Positions 9,624 through 19,133 of a DNA stretch of 64,000 nucleotides are shown in pieces. The DNA comes from Bog-473 sp963730395 (GTDB lineage: Bacteria > Actinomycetota > Acidimicrobiia > Acidimicrobiales > RAAP-2): the NCBI GenBank assembly GCA_963730395.1, contig CAVSSK010000030.1:1-64000 (forward strand). The letters run 5' to 3'. The position numbers and the translations under genes were made by a program. Positions within the stretch are counted from its first letter, which is position 1. Every line of letters begins with the position of its first letter. Under the pieces are notes generated by a model. It made no database searches. It was not told where the DNA came from and was given only the letters and a program-made list of their open reading frames with translations.

Positions 9624-11039
9624 TCGACGAACTTGAACTCCTCCGCCGCCACATCGACGCCGCCGTCGACTCGGAGCCGGACCTCGAACCCGATGCGCCA
9701 GCGCCTCGTCGCCGCCATTGACAGGGAAGGCGGCCACCCGCCCCGCCACGCCAAACAGAAATCAAACCGGCGACCAACATCGGACGTGCCTGACCCGTCG
9801 TTCGAACCTCGCTTTCGCTCGGCGGTCTGCTGGTGGCTTGTTGCCGCGGCCGTAGTGGTCTGCACTAGCTCCATTACCGGCGTCTCCGGACGCCTCGGCA
9901 CGGCGTGCCGCGTAACGACCGTCAATCCGTTCCCCGCGGATCTGTCCGTCGGGGATCAGCTACGCCTAGTCGCAGACCGTGCGGCCGAGCAGCCAATCCC
10001 TCACCTCGATCCAGGTCAAGCCCTCTACACGCAGGCCAAGTTGTCCGTCGTCGCCGAGGTGAACAACGGAGCTGCCCAGGCGACCGTTGGCCTCTCGGTT
10101 CAAAAGTGGTCAACCGCTTCGGGGCGGACCTGCACCAGCCTTACGGCCCAGCCGGCACGGTTCGCGTCACCGGCCGAACAGGCGGCCTGGGAGGGGCTCC
10201 ACCTGCTCGTCACACCGAACCCTTCGACGGCCAGCCAGTGTCTACAGGAGGGCAGCGGCAGCGTGCCACCGGATGCCATCACGGGAGCCGGGCAGTTGAT
10301 CGATGTGTCGTCGCTTCCCACTGATCCAACGATCCTGGCCCAGGAGCTCCAGGCGGGAACCACGGGGATCCCTGCTTTGGATCATGTGCTGTCCGACCAA
10401 GCGGCGCCCAACCGTGGGTTCCAGCGCGCCGCGATGCTTCTGATTGGACCGACACTCGGAGCCACCGCACAGTTCGATGCCTCCTTGTACGAGGCGATCG
10501 CCGAACTGCCTGGTGTCACTGGACTGGGACCGACTGCGACCCAGGACGGCCAAAGCGGCGAAGGCTTCGCCTCAGGTCCCGGGAATGGCCAGACCACCAT
10601 CGTCGTCGACCCGTCCACCGGGCAGCTCCTGGAGGTTCGTGGTCTCGACGATTCCGACTCTTTGAGTTCCATCGCCGAAAACTATCTGGATGGTGGGCCA
10701 CTGGCAGTCAACGAGTACTCCGCCCAGCTGCAGTGGCTCGACCCGATCGGATCGCCCTCGGTGATCAGCCTGTCGGAGCTGCCCGCGAGCTTGCCTGTGT
10801 ATGTCTTCGCCACGACGAGGTCCGGACCGCCGTACCACGAAGTCATGACCCAAGTCCAGGATGCCGCGCATCCGTATTTCAAGTTCTTCAAATCGATCCA
10901 AGGGGGGCCGTCGGACCCGTCGAACCCCAACTCACCCGTGGTCTTCCAGTGGTCTTTCGCCAGCCCGGGCCCGGTCGTGAACCAGTTCATACAGACCCTC
11001 CGGGCGTCCGGCCTGTTCGCCTCGGTCTCCGAGATTTGA
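9620..11039 (+). CDS. CU044_5270-like membrane protein, sigma-factor partner
   Basis: Begins MIDELELLRRHIDAAVDSEP after GAAGGGAG, slips near 9,700, then runs intact to 11039. One membrane helix (WWLVAAAVVVCTSSITGV) separates a roughly 60-residue cytoplasmic part from a large outer domain. The outer domain shows AAWEGLHLL, SSLPTDPTILAQELQAG, LYEAIAELPGV and IVVDPSTGQLLEV, the layout I know from CU044_5270-family proteins encoded beside ECF sigma factors. It may hold the sigma factor at the membrane, but no anti-sigma zinc motif is visible. The far C-terminus is not conserved in my memory of the family. Confidence 0.65.
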
Positions 11040-11113
11040 TAATCGGCGAGGACCCCAGGATGCGACGGTGTTGGCGACGTGCGCATTGGGCCTATCCCCA
11101 GGGGTGCCTGGTG

Positions 11114-11140
11114 GCACCCGGTCCCGGCGTATGGGGGCAC
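11114..11140 (+). repeat. possible CGCCGG-type palindromic element (weak)
   Basis: GCACCCGGTCCCGGCG followed by TATGGGGGCAC lies just after the serine hydrolase stop. The core has one base changed, so membership is uncertain. Confidence 0.3.
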
Positions 11141-11148
11141 GACTCCGC

Positions 11149-11902
11149 TCAGGCGTTTAGTTCGAGCCACGTTTGATTCTGCTCGACGCGGAGGCTCGTG
11201 GTGATCACCGGGAAGTTCGCGCTGAACCACGGCTCGGTAGTAGGCCCGGCCATCTGAGTCGTCTGTCAGAACTACGACGCCGTCGCCGGTCGACGGGCAA
11301 CCAATGACGAAGTTGTTCGCATCATCGTTCAGCCCCCATTGCCACCCGTACGTTGGTGGACCGAGTTCGATACCCCAACCTGCGCCCCAGGCGAGCTCGT
11401 CATCAATGCGCCAGAGCGGCTGCCAGCGCGCATCATCGAGCCGGAGAACGTGGGCTAAGAAATGCCCGTAATCGGCAGCGGTGGTCAAAAGCGGCCGGTA
11501 TCCGTGATAGCCGGGCTCAGGATCAGCGAGACGGCTTTGATCCATGCGGAGGGGTCCGAAGACCCGGTCTCTGGCAAGCATGGCGATCGACACACCTGTC
11601 CGTCGTTGGAGGTGCCCTTGGAGCAGGACGAAGCCTTCGCCGGAGTAGCCCCAGCGCTCGCCAGGTGGGCGCAATGGCTCGAGCGGGTGTCCTTCTGGGC
11701 GCCAATTCGGAAGCCCAGTGGTGTGCGTGAGCACGTGGCGTACCGTGATGTCGCCAAGGATGGGCTCATTGAGATCCTCGATGAGCTCCAGCGCCAAGTG
11801 TGCGATGACCTGTTTCACGAGCGACGCCGCATTCATCACCGCCGCATCGCCCTCGACCCGATCGAGACGCCAGTTGCGCACAACGCCGACCGACCTGGGC
11901 AT
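11149..11902 (-). CDS. serine hydrolase, beta-lactamase/DD-peptidase fold, frameshifted
   Basis: The class C beta-lactamase-like fold is shown by SLVK (catalytic Ser-x-x-Lys) in MNAASLVKQVIAHLAL, ITVRHVLTHTTGLPNW, the YSG box in WGYSGEGFVLLQGHLQ, and a late GWQWGLNDDANNF segment near the usual His-x-Gly site. The protein is short at the N-terminus. A slip near 11,205 would give the ending LRVEQNQTWLELNA with a TGA at 11,149; without it the frame runs on through the neighbouring gene to 10682. No signal peptide is seen. The substrate could be an ester, peptide or lactam. Confidence 0.65.
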
Positions 11903-11945
11903 GTCGCTTCACGCTACGCCCACGACCGCCCGCGAGCCGGCATCG

Positions 11946-12395
11946 TTATGGGTCAGCCGTCTTCCGAGGTGGTCGGTGAGCGCCACATCCGACTTGATAT
12001 GCCTCTTCCACCAAGGCTGCAAAGGAATCGTCGAGCTGCGCCGCACTAACTATTCGAAACTGATGGACGTAGAGGCTCTTCGTGTAGGGCGACACCCGTA
12101 GGAACCTTTCGTCCTGCACTTCTCGCTGTAGGTCGAGAAACCCGTCCAGGGAGGCTGTGCGGGGTTTTGCCCCAGCGAAGCCCCGGTGTGTTCCCTTGAA
12201 GGCAATCGCAGTCTTGGTGACACTCACCGTGTATGGCCCACAGGCCGTCATCAACCTAACGAAGCGCTTATAGAGGTCAACGACGGCTTTGGGTTTGTCG
12301 GCCAGATGCCTTTCGACCGTCCACTCTGCGGCAGATTCCACGTGCGCAGAGTAATGAACCTCAGGGTTGGCTCCCTGCCCCCATGGTGATGGCAT
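11946..12395 (-). CDS. DUF5655-like protein
   Basis: About 149 residues, cytoplasmic. Key segments are WTVERHLADKPKAVVDLYKR, VSVTKTAIAFKGTHRGFAGA, FLDLQREVQDERFLRVSPYT and KSLYVHQFRIVSAAQLDD. I match these to DUF5655 from memory; members look like small nucleic-acid-associated or stress proteins of unknown role. The first 20 residues (Pro/Gly-rich) are probably not real; a start near residue 14-20 is likely. The last 8 residues may reflect a slip. Confidence 0.6.
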   Translation of the reverse strand: MPSPWGQGANPEVHYSAHVESAAEWTVERHLADKPKAVVDLYKRFVRLMTACGPYTVSVTKTAIAFKGTHRGFAGAKPRTASLDGFLDLQREVQDERFLRVSPYTKSLYVHQFRIVSAAQLDDSFAALVEEAYQVGCGAHRPPRKTADP

Positions 12396-12398
12396 GAA

Positions 12399-12417
12399 GG
12401 AGCGGGGCCTCCGCTCC
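12399..12417 (+). terminator. hairpin next to IS110 left side
   Basis: Perfect 7-base stem GGAGCGG/CCGCTCC with loop GGCCT, 71 bases upstream of the transposase start. No T-run follows. It could be a terminator or a structured IS end. Confidence 0.35.
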
Positions 12418-12487
12418 CCGTGACGGCTCCGGTCTCGCGGTCGAGACTGGGGTTGTCACACCAAACCCCACGACAAGGGAGGCCCCG

Positions 12488-13500
12488 ATGGCACAAGAGT
12501 ATGTGGGCATCGACCTGCACCGCAGACGGTCGGTCATCTACCGGATGGACCAGGCCGGGGAAAAGATCGACTCGGTCCGGGTCGACAACGAACCCAGCCA
12601 TTTCGCCAAGGAGGTGAGTGCCGCCCCGGTGGGCAGCGACGTCATCGTCGAGGCGACCTATGGCTGGTACTGGGCCGCCGATCTCCTCAACGAGATGGGC
12701 TACGGGTCCATCTGGCCAACCCGCACGGCAACGACTGGGGCCATCGGCGGGTGAAGAACGACGAGCGCGACGCCCGGGACCTGGCCGACCTGCTGCGCCT
12801 CGGACGCCTGGCCGAGGCCTGGATCGCCCCGCCCAAGACCCGAGAGCTCCGCGAGATGGTCCGCTTCCGCATCAAGCTGTCCAACCTGCGCACCGGGCTC
12901 AAGGCCCAAGTCCACGCCGTCATGGCCAAGAACGGGATCCTGCCGTGTCGGGGCGACATGTGGGGCCCGGGCGGCAGCGCCCAGCTCGACTCGCTCGAGC
13001 TCCCCGACGCCTACTTCAACCGCATCGCCGTGCTCCGAGACCTCGTCGAGCTCTACGACCGCGAGATCGTCTTCTTGGACCGCGACATCCACCGCATCCT
13101 CAGCGATGACGCCGGCTACAACGCCGTCCAGGCCATCTACGGCGTCGGGCGCGTCTTCGCCGCTGTCTTCGTGGCGGAGATCGGCGACGTGACCCGCTTC
13201 GACTCGCCCAAGGCCCTGTGCTCGTGGGCGGGACTCACCCCCAAGCACCGAGAGTCCGACACCCACGTCCATCGGGGCCGGATCACCAAGCAGGGATCAC
13301 GGCTGGTGCGCTGGGCCGCCATCGAGGCGGTGGCCCGCTACCACGGCGGGGAGCCCTTCCGGGACAGGTTCGAGGCGATCGCCGAGCGCCGCGGCAAGAC
13401 CAAGGCCAACGTGGCGATCGCCCGCAGAGTTCTCACGCTCGTCTACTACGGCCTGCGCGACGGCGAGATCCGCTGTCTTGCTGACCAAGAGGCGGCGTGA
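12488..13500 (+). CDS. IS110-family transposase, one frameshift
   Basis: The N-terminal RuvC-like strand is EYVGIDLHRRRSVIYRMDQA (ATG at 12488, after GGGAGG). The second acidic residue is in VIVEATYGWYW. A slip near 12,715 separates this from VKNDERDARDLADLLRLGRL, and the rest is intact: YGVGRVFAAVFVAEIGDVTR and GSRLVRWAAIEAVARYH form the C-terminal Tnp domain containing the catalytic serine. Total length about 337 residues, normal for the family. With the base restored it would be a full-length enzyme. Confidence 0.85.
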
Positions 13501-14344
13501 CGCTCGGCACCCGACCGGGTGCGTGCTCGTCTAACGGCATGGCTCCCACCCCTCGGTGGCGAAGCCGTGTAAGTGATTGAGCCCACCCGGCCGTGGCCGA
13601 AGACCACCATGCCGACGAACCTCGGCGAAGACATGCCTCAGCAGCCGAGCCTGCTGCAACAACCTTTCTCGCTACAGCGAGAGACCCTGGTGGCCTCACC
13701 CGGCGCCTGGCGCCGCCAATGACATCCTGAACAATTGTGCGTGGCGAGGCGTCACGGCCTCAAGGTCGTTCGTCCTCGCGTCGCTGCGGGCGCTCCACCT
13801 TGACCCCGAGCGCCTCGCTCACGCGCGCCCGCACGCAGGTTGCCATGGCACGCTCGAGCGCATCTTCACGAACAAAGAGGCACCTCGCCGGTATTGACAC
13901 GGCCCCGCTCCTTCAGACATGCCGTACGGGGCGACCCCTGATGCATCCAGGCCGGGCGCCGCAGCGCCCGGCCCATTCCATTGTGGGACCTCAGGCGAAG
14001 CCACGACGCGGCCGTCAAGGGTCCGCTGCGCCGGCCTCTGGCCGCCCTTGACTGCCGCTTCTCTTGGGGTAGGCGCGCCAACAAGATCGCTGACACGAAT
14101 GTCGGGAGTGACGCTTGACGCGATGGACCTCGCGGGGTGTGGCGCACCTCGCACGGAACAAGACGTTGTACAAAAAGTCAATTCCGACTGGCGCGAAATT
14201 GGCGCGGAAATGGCGCGGAACGACGCCACACAGCGGTATTTGGCGGTAGTGAGCCGTCATTTAGGGATAGTGAATTTCTGATTTCTGACCTGCGATAACA
14301 AGAAACCACAGCCATGTGACTTACCCGCCCGAAATTGGCTCAGG
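13501..14344. other. non-coding stretch between IS110 and tRNA-Pro scar
   Basis: No credible gene. It holds a perfect 10-base hairpin at 13,950-13,973 and, near 14,190-14,215, a short tandem-like TTGGCGCGG / ATGGCGCGG motif. The last 150 bases are distinctly AT-richer than the surroundings. Confidence 0.4.
13950..13973 (+). terminator. strong GC hairpin
   Basis: Stem GGCCGGGCGC / GCGCCCGGCC with tetraloop CGCA. It lacks a T-run, so its role as a terminator is uncertain. Confidence 0.4.
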
Positions 14345-14391
14345 CTCCGTTCGGGACGCAGAGGTCCCCGGTTCAAATCCGGGCAGCCCGA
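14345..14391 (+). tRNA. 3' half of tRNA-Pro(CGG), detached
   Basis: The sequence matches the second half of a proline tRNA. It has an anticodon loop TTCGGGA (14,350-14,356, anticodon CGG), a 3' anticodon strand CGCAG, a 5-base variable loop, a T-arm CCCGG-TTCAAAT-CCGGG, a 3' acceptor strand CAGCCCG and the discriminator A. The anticodon stem has one C-C mismatch. No D-arm or 5' acceptor (expected CGGGCTG) lies upstream. This is the usual product of integration into a tRNA 3' end, not a working gene. Confidence 0.65.
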
Positions 14392-14657
14392 CTCCCACGA
14401 TGCATGCTCGGACCACCATGCCGTGACACCCTTGGTCCCGTGGGACCTTCGACCCTGTCTCGGCATCGGGACCGAGGGCACACTCTGCCGAGGCGCCCAC
14501 CGCGGGCGCAGCGGGCGCGCCCCCACGTGAACCGGGGGTGTCGCCGTCTCGCGCGATGGGAGGGCACTGTGGGTCCGGGCACCTATCTGACTTTGGCCGC
14601 CTCGCCCCGCCCCCGTGCTCCCGGCGGAGCCGGTGCGGGCCGGACGGGGGCCGAGTG

Positions 14658-16022
14658 ATGGCCGACGCCGCCGCTCCCGCGGCTGCGATGCCGACCGACG
14701 CCGGCGCGCTCCTGCGGACCAAGAACTACCGCCGGCTCCTGATCCTCGCCGCCGTCATCGGCGTGCTGGTCTCGTTGGCCTCGTGGGGATATCTCGAGCT
14801 GATCCACTACATGCAGCAATGGGTCTACAAGGACCTCCCGAGCGCACTGAACCTGGCACCGGTTCCTTCGTGGTGGCCGCTGCCGGTGCTGGCCGTCGCC
14901 GCCTTCCCGATCGCGTTCGCCGTCGCCAAACTGCCGGGTGGCGGTGGTCACAAGCCCGCCGAAGGGTTGAAGGCAGGACCGCCGACGCAGCCCGTCGAAT
15001 TGCCGGGGGTCCTGCTCGCCTCGATCGCCTCCATCGGCCTGGGCATCGTGCTCGGCCCCGAGGCACCGCTCATCGCACTCGGAGCCGGTCTCGCCATCCT
15101 CGCCGTCAAGCTCTCCCGCAAGGACACCCCCGATCAGGTCCTGGGCCTGATAGCGGCCGCGGCGAGCTTCGCGGCCATCTCCTCCCTCTTCGGGTCTCCG
15201 ATCGTCGGCGCCGTCATCATCATCGAAGCGGCGGGCCTCGGGGGAGCCACCCTCCCCATCGTCCTGCTGCCGGGATTGCTGGCCGCCGGGATCGGCTCGC
15301 TGGTGTTCATCGGCATGGGCTCGGTGACGGGCCTGAGCGCGAGTGCGTATGCCATCGCCCCTCTCACCCTGCCGAAGTACCACACTCCGACGCTGGCGGC
15401 GTTCGGGTGGACGATCCTGCTGGCCGCCGGCGTGGCCGTGGCCGTCTTCGTCATCGTACGGATCGGGCGAACGGTGAACGCGGCAACCGAGGTGCGGCCC
15501 TTCGTCGTCGTCCCGATTGTCGCCCTGGCGGTCGGCGGCCTGGCGATCGCCTTCGCGCACATCACGGGGAAGCCCGACAACCTCGTGCTCTTCTCGGGCC
15601 AAGAGTCCATGGGCCCGCTCGTCCAGCAGGCGAGCACGTTCTCCCTCTCCGCGTTTGCGTTCCTCATCCTCTTCAAGGGCCTCGCCTACGGCATCTCGTT
15701 GGGTGGTGCCCGCGGCGGTCCGACCTTCCCCGCGATGTTCCTGGGCCTCGTCGCCGGCCTCTTGTGCGGTCACCTCCCGGGATTCTCGGAGACCCCCGCC
15801 GTCGCCGCACTGATGGGAGCGGCCACGGTCTCCATGCTCAGACTCCCGCTGGCGTCCATCATCATCGCCCTGGTCGTCTCGCAGGCGGGGCTGGCGGCGA
15901 CACCACTGATCATCGTGGCGGTCGTGGTCGCCTACCTCGTGGTCCTGGCCCTGCCCGCGCCGACCAAGCCCGACGAGCAGCAGCAATCGGCCGACGGGCC
16001 CCCGGCTGAGCACGACTCCTAG
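14658..16022 (+). CDS. ClC-family chloride channel/transporter
   Basis: An intact 454-residue integral membrane protein with about ten hydrophobic spans. ClC signatures are GPEAPLIALGAG (the GxEGP-type selectivity loop, about residue 130), SSLFGSPIVGAVIIIE after it, and GGARGGPTFPAMFLGL late in the protein, equivalent to the GxFxP motif. The gating glutamate position of classic CLC exchangers (GREGP) reads GPEAP here, retaining Glu. There is no CBS domain. I chose the ATG at 14658 because upstream residues are Pro/Arg-rich and no hydrophobic sequence is lost. It stands alone as the first core gene after the tRNA scar. Confidence 0.85.
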   Translation: MADAAAPAAAMPTDAGALLRTKNYRRLLILAAVIGVLVSLASWGYLELIHYMQQWVYKDLPSALNLAPVPSWWPLPVLAVAAFPIAFAVAKLPGGGGHKPAEGLKAGPPTQPVELPGVLLASIASIGLGIVLGPEAPLIALGAGLAILAVKLSRKDTPDQVLGLIAAAASFAAISSLFGSPIVGAVIIIEAAGLGGATLPIVLLPGLLAAGIGSLVFIGMGSVTGLSASAYAIAPLTLPKYHTPTLAAFGWTILLAAGVAVAVFVIVRIGRTVNAATEVRPFVVVPIVALAVGGLAIAFAHITGKPDNLVLFSGQESMGPLVQQASTFSLSAFAFLILFKGLAYGISLGGARGGPTFPAMFLGLVAGLLCGHLPGFSETPAVAALMGAATVSMLRLPLASIIIALVVSQAGLAATPLIIVAVVVAYLVVLALPAPTKPDEQQQSADGPPAEHDS

Positions 16023-16243
16023 CGGCGATCGGCCAGGATCAGGTCTCGCACCGTTTGCAATACCCCTTGCAGCCGGGTCGGCCGTGTCTGGCGGAGCGGC
16101 TGCCGTGCCAGCGGTGACGGCCGCCGCGGACAGGCGCCGCGCGCATTCGACCGAGCCCGGTGACGGCCTTCTGCGTGTCGGATGTGCAAGCGTGAGGGGA
16201 CTCCGCCTGGTTCAGTCGGAGTCGGGGACAAAGGGGTGGGTCA

Positions 16244-17500
16244 ATGCGGCAAAGTTGGGGTAGGCACCTGGGCAGGCTGGGGGTGGCCGTGCTCGTGTTC
16301 GCACCGGTGATCGGCGTGACCAGCGCGGTCGGCAGCACTGCCGGCGCAGCTGCATCGGGCTCACCGATCACCATCGCCATGATCAGCTCGCTGACGGGCG
16401 AGGGGGCATCGGAGTTCAGCCAGGCGCCGGCCGGGTTCAATGCCCGCATCGCGTTGCAGAACGCGCAGGGAGGGGTCAACGGTCACAAGCTCGTGGGGAT
16501 CGTCATCGACGACCAGACCAGCCCGTCGGGCGTGTCGACCGCGGTCCAGGACGCGCTGTCCAAGGGGGCGCTCGGCATCGTCTCGACGAGCCCGCTGTTC
16601 TTCCTGGCGGACAAGGTTCCGAACCAGCAAGGCGTGCCCGTCACCGGAGGGTTCTTCGACGGACCGGAATGGGGGACGCAGCCCTTTACGAACATGTTCG
16701 CGGCCGACGTCGGGAGCGTGGACCCCAAGTACCCGGTCAACACGAACATCGGGACGTTCATGAAGAACCACGGTGGAACCGTTCTGTGCTCGTACGGGTA
16801 CACCATCTCGCCCTCTTCGACCCGATCGGCGGTGGGCACGGTGGATTCCTTCGTCCACGCCGGCGGCAAGGAAGGGATCCTCGACACCTCTGTCCCGTTC
16901 GGCGGTGTCGAGTTCACGGCGGCCGCGCTCCTGGCCAAGCAGAAGGGTTGCAACGCCTTCTATGCGGGGCTCGACGACAATTCGAACGTCGCCCTCGCCG
17001 GTGCGCTCCGCGCCGCGGGTGTCAAGCCCAAGGTGGTGGTCTTCCCGACGGGATACGAGCCGAGCCTCGTCGGCTCGCCGGCCTGGAAGACGGTGCAGGG
17101 TGGCTACTTCGACACCACGTTCCGCCCCTTCCAACTCCCCAACGCAGGCACGCAGCAGATGCAGTCGGCCCTCGAGAAGTACGCGCACTTCACGAGCTCG
17201 CAGTTCCCCTCGTTCAGCCAGTACGAGTCGTGGCTCGGCGCGGATCTCATGATCAAGGGTCTGGAGCTGGCCGGCAAGAACCCCACCCAGGCCGGCGTCA
17301 TTCACGCCCTGCGCGGCCTCAAGAGCTACGACGGCAACGGGATCCTGCCCCAGACGACCAACTACTCGACCAACTTCGGGCATGACCTCGCCAAGTCGTG
17401 CGGGTGGTACATGATCGCCGAGAAGAACGGTTTCGTCCCCGCATCGAGCCAGCCTTGGTGCGGCACCGACCTGCCCGGCACCACGACGGTGCAGGGCTGA
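16244..17500 (+). CDS. ABC transporter substrate-binding protein, branched-chain amino acid type
   Basis: A 418-residue exported protein. Residues 1-36 form a signal peptide (Arg-rich start, LGVAVLVFAPVIGVTSAVGS, Ala-rich cleavage area). The mature part starts ITIAMISSLTGEGASEFSQA, typical of periplasmic-binding-protein type 1 domains that bind amino acids, amides or urea. GVNGHKLVGIVIDDQTSPSG and FYAGLDDNSNVALAGAL mark the two lobes. There is no lipobox. No permease or ATPase gene is adjacent, so it is an orphan binding protein; the ligand cannot be read. The stop overlaps the tail of the convergent frame. Confidence 0.85.
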   Translation: MRQSWGRHLGRLGVAVLVFAPVIGVTSAVGSTAGAAASGSPITIAMISSLTGEGASEFSQAPAGFNARIALQNAQGGVNGHKLVGIVIDDQTSPSGVSTAVQDALSKGALGIVSTSPLFFLADKVPNQQGVPVTGGFFDGPEWGTQPFTNMFAADVGSVDPKYPVNTNIGTFMKNHGGTVLCSYGYTISPSSTRSAVGTVDSFVHAGGKEGILDTSVPFGGVEFTAAALLAKQKGCNAFYAGLDDNSNVALAGALRAAGVKPKVVVFPTGYEPSLVGSPAWKTVQGGYFDTTFRPFQLPNAGTQQMQSALEKYAHFTSSQFPSFSQYESWLGADLMIKGLELAGKNPTQAGVIHALRGLKSYDGNGILPQTTNYSTNFGHDLAKSCGWYMIAEKNGFVPASSQPWCGTDLPGTTTVQG

Positions 17501-18834
17501 TCCGGTCGGACGAGCTCGACACGCTCTTCAACGGCGAGGACACCAGCCCGAACACGGGTCACACGTCGATCCCCGCCACCTTCCTGGGGGTCACGGTCGA
17601 CCGCTGACGAGTGGGCGCCGGCGAAGACTCCTCGCCGCGGTGACTCTCGAGCGCGAAGCCACCGGCAGGCCGCACACGCCAGCCCCACCAGCGCCAGCGT
17701 CGTGGTCATCATGGCCGGCCACCACAGCACCACGTCGTGGGCGCGCCGGTTCCCGAGCACCAGGCACACGACGGAGGCGACCGCGCACGCGGCGAAGGGG
17801 AACCAACTCCGGCTCCGCAAGGTGAGCAGGAGGCAGATCGCAACGACCGGGAAGAAGTAGAAGCCCAGGAGCTCGCTCTCGAGCACGACGCGCAGCGTGA
17901 ACGCCAGCGACATCACGAAGAGCACCGTGGGCAGATCATGGCGGTGGCGGCACACGACGTAGCCCAACGCCACGGCGGCCAGGGTGGCAACTGTCCGCAG
18001 CGTCCCGCCGCTGTACATCCCGTCGCCGAGCGCGCGGGCGAAATGGCCGAATGGCGTGCTCGACTCGCCCGACGGGCGGTACGGCTGGTCGACGACGGCG
18101 TGCAGGGTCCTCGCCCGCGCCGCGACGAGCTCGGGGAGGATGACGACGGCGGTCGGAAGGGCGAGCCGCCAGGCCGCACGGCGAAGGTCGCGCCATCCGA
18201 AACGCGCCACGACCGGCGCCACTGCGAGCAGGGCGAGGGGCTGGCAGGCTATGGCGACTCCGAGCAGCCAGCCCGCACGACGCAGCCGACCCTTCCCGTC
18301 ACGGTCCACGGCCAGAGCCGCCCACAGCACGAGTGCCACGGCGATGCAGTCCTCGGGATGGCCCCAGAAGACGGCCGCGCTGACCACGCCGAGCCCCGCC
18401 ACCATGGAGAGTGCGAACCGGCGGGCCTCGGAGAACCCCCACCTGCGGGCGATCGCGTCGAGCGCGAACAAGACACTCGCGGCCATGACGGTGGCGAGGG
18501 GCGCCAGGATCAGCCCGAACGCCTTGTAGCTCGAGCCCTCGGCCTGGGTGGTGCCGAGGCCGAGGGCGTGTCCCACCACCATGAACGGAGCAAGCAGGAA
18601 CTCGAACCCCGGTGGTGCGTCGAGCTGGGACGGCGGCGCGTAGACGGCGGCCCAGTGCCCGTGCCCGACGGAGAGTGCGAGGCCCGCGCTGTTCCACAGA
18701 TCGCTGTAGGAGTGCCACCCACGATGGGCCAGGGCGGCCCAGAGCAGCGAGTACCCCAGGCCGGCGACGGCAAAGAGCACCGTCGCCACGAACGGCGCCG
18801 ACCTCGCGTCGAACCACGCTGCGACCCTGTGCAT
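17362..18834 (-). CDS. multi-span membrane protein, GT-C glycosyltransferase-like
   Basis: About ten hydrophobic segments (for example FVATVLFAVAGLGYSLLWAA and VVCLVLGNRRAHDVVLWWPA). An early loop has WHSYSDLWNSAGLALSVGHG, where acidic residues after the first helix suggest a GT-C-type polyprenyl-phosphate sugar transferase. WGHPEDCIAVALVLWAALAV supports the same class. The ATG at 18834 follows GGGGGAG with almost no spacer; an ATG at 18909 is an alternative. The last 80 residues are hydrophilic and overlap the convergent binding-protein gene by 139 bases, so the true end may lie near 17,600. Confidence 0.6.
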   Translation of the reverse strand: MHRVAAWFDARSAPFVATVLFAVAGLGYSLLWAALAHRGWHSYSDLWNSAGLALSVGHGHWAAVYAPPSQLDAPPGFEFLLAPFMVVGHALGLGTTQAEGSSYKAFGLILAPLATVMAASVLFALDAIARRWGFSEARRFALSMVAGLGVVSAAVFWGHPEDCIAVALVLWAALAVDRDGKGRLRRAGWLLGVAIACQPLALLAVAPVVARFGWRDLRRAAWRLALPTAVVILPELVAARARTLHAVVDQPYRPSGESSTPFGHFARALGDGMYSGGTLRTVATLAAVALGYVVCRHRHDLPTVLFVMSLAFTLRVVLESELLGFYFFPVVAICLLLTLRSRSWFPFAACAVASVVCLVLGNRRAHDVVLWWPAMMTTTLALVGLACAACRWLRARESPRRGVFAGAHSSAVDRDPQEGGGDRRVTRVRAGVLAVEERVELVRPDQPCTVVVPGRSVPHQGWLDAGTKPFFSAIMYHPHDLARSCPKLVE

Positions 18835-19133
18835 CTCCCCCTCTGTTGTGAGGCCACCCGTCCCGACGGTGCCCGGACCGGGCGGAACGGCCCGGTTCCC
18901 GTCACCCATTGTCGCATCGGGACCCAATGGGTCCAAGGGCCGCCAGCCCACGTCGCGCCCGCCGACGGCGCAGAATTCCCTGCTCAGACGCACGGGACAC
19001 GGCTCGTCGTCACCCGCAACGCAACCGCAACCGACGGGCGCCGTTCAGCGTGCCGGGATCACCGGGTCGTGCTCGCCCGGGTGGTTGGGCGTGCCAGCAC
19101 GGTGCCAGCGCTTGACGCGCGTGCTCCCTGGCC

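Larger units (their letters stand above)
12399..13735 (+). mobile_element. IS110-type insertion sequence, approximate bounds
   Basis: Contains the transposase at 12488-13500 with about 90 bases of structured DNA before it and about 235 non-coding bases after it. A GCACCC/GGGTGC hairpin lies at 13,506-13,521. The outer limits are estimates, because IS110 elements have no reliable terminal repeats. Confidence 0.4.

Noticed and set aside
1..14344. Integron cassette array with attC sites
   Set aside because: Genes lie on both strands, no integron integrase is present, and the palindromes lack the GTTRRRY core expected at attC.
14583..16013. 476-residue open frame on the minus strand
   Set aside because: Shadow of the ClC gene: Arg/Asp/Gly-rich composition without fold-like sequence, while the + strand shows clear ClC motifs.
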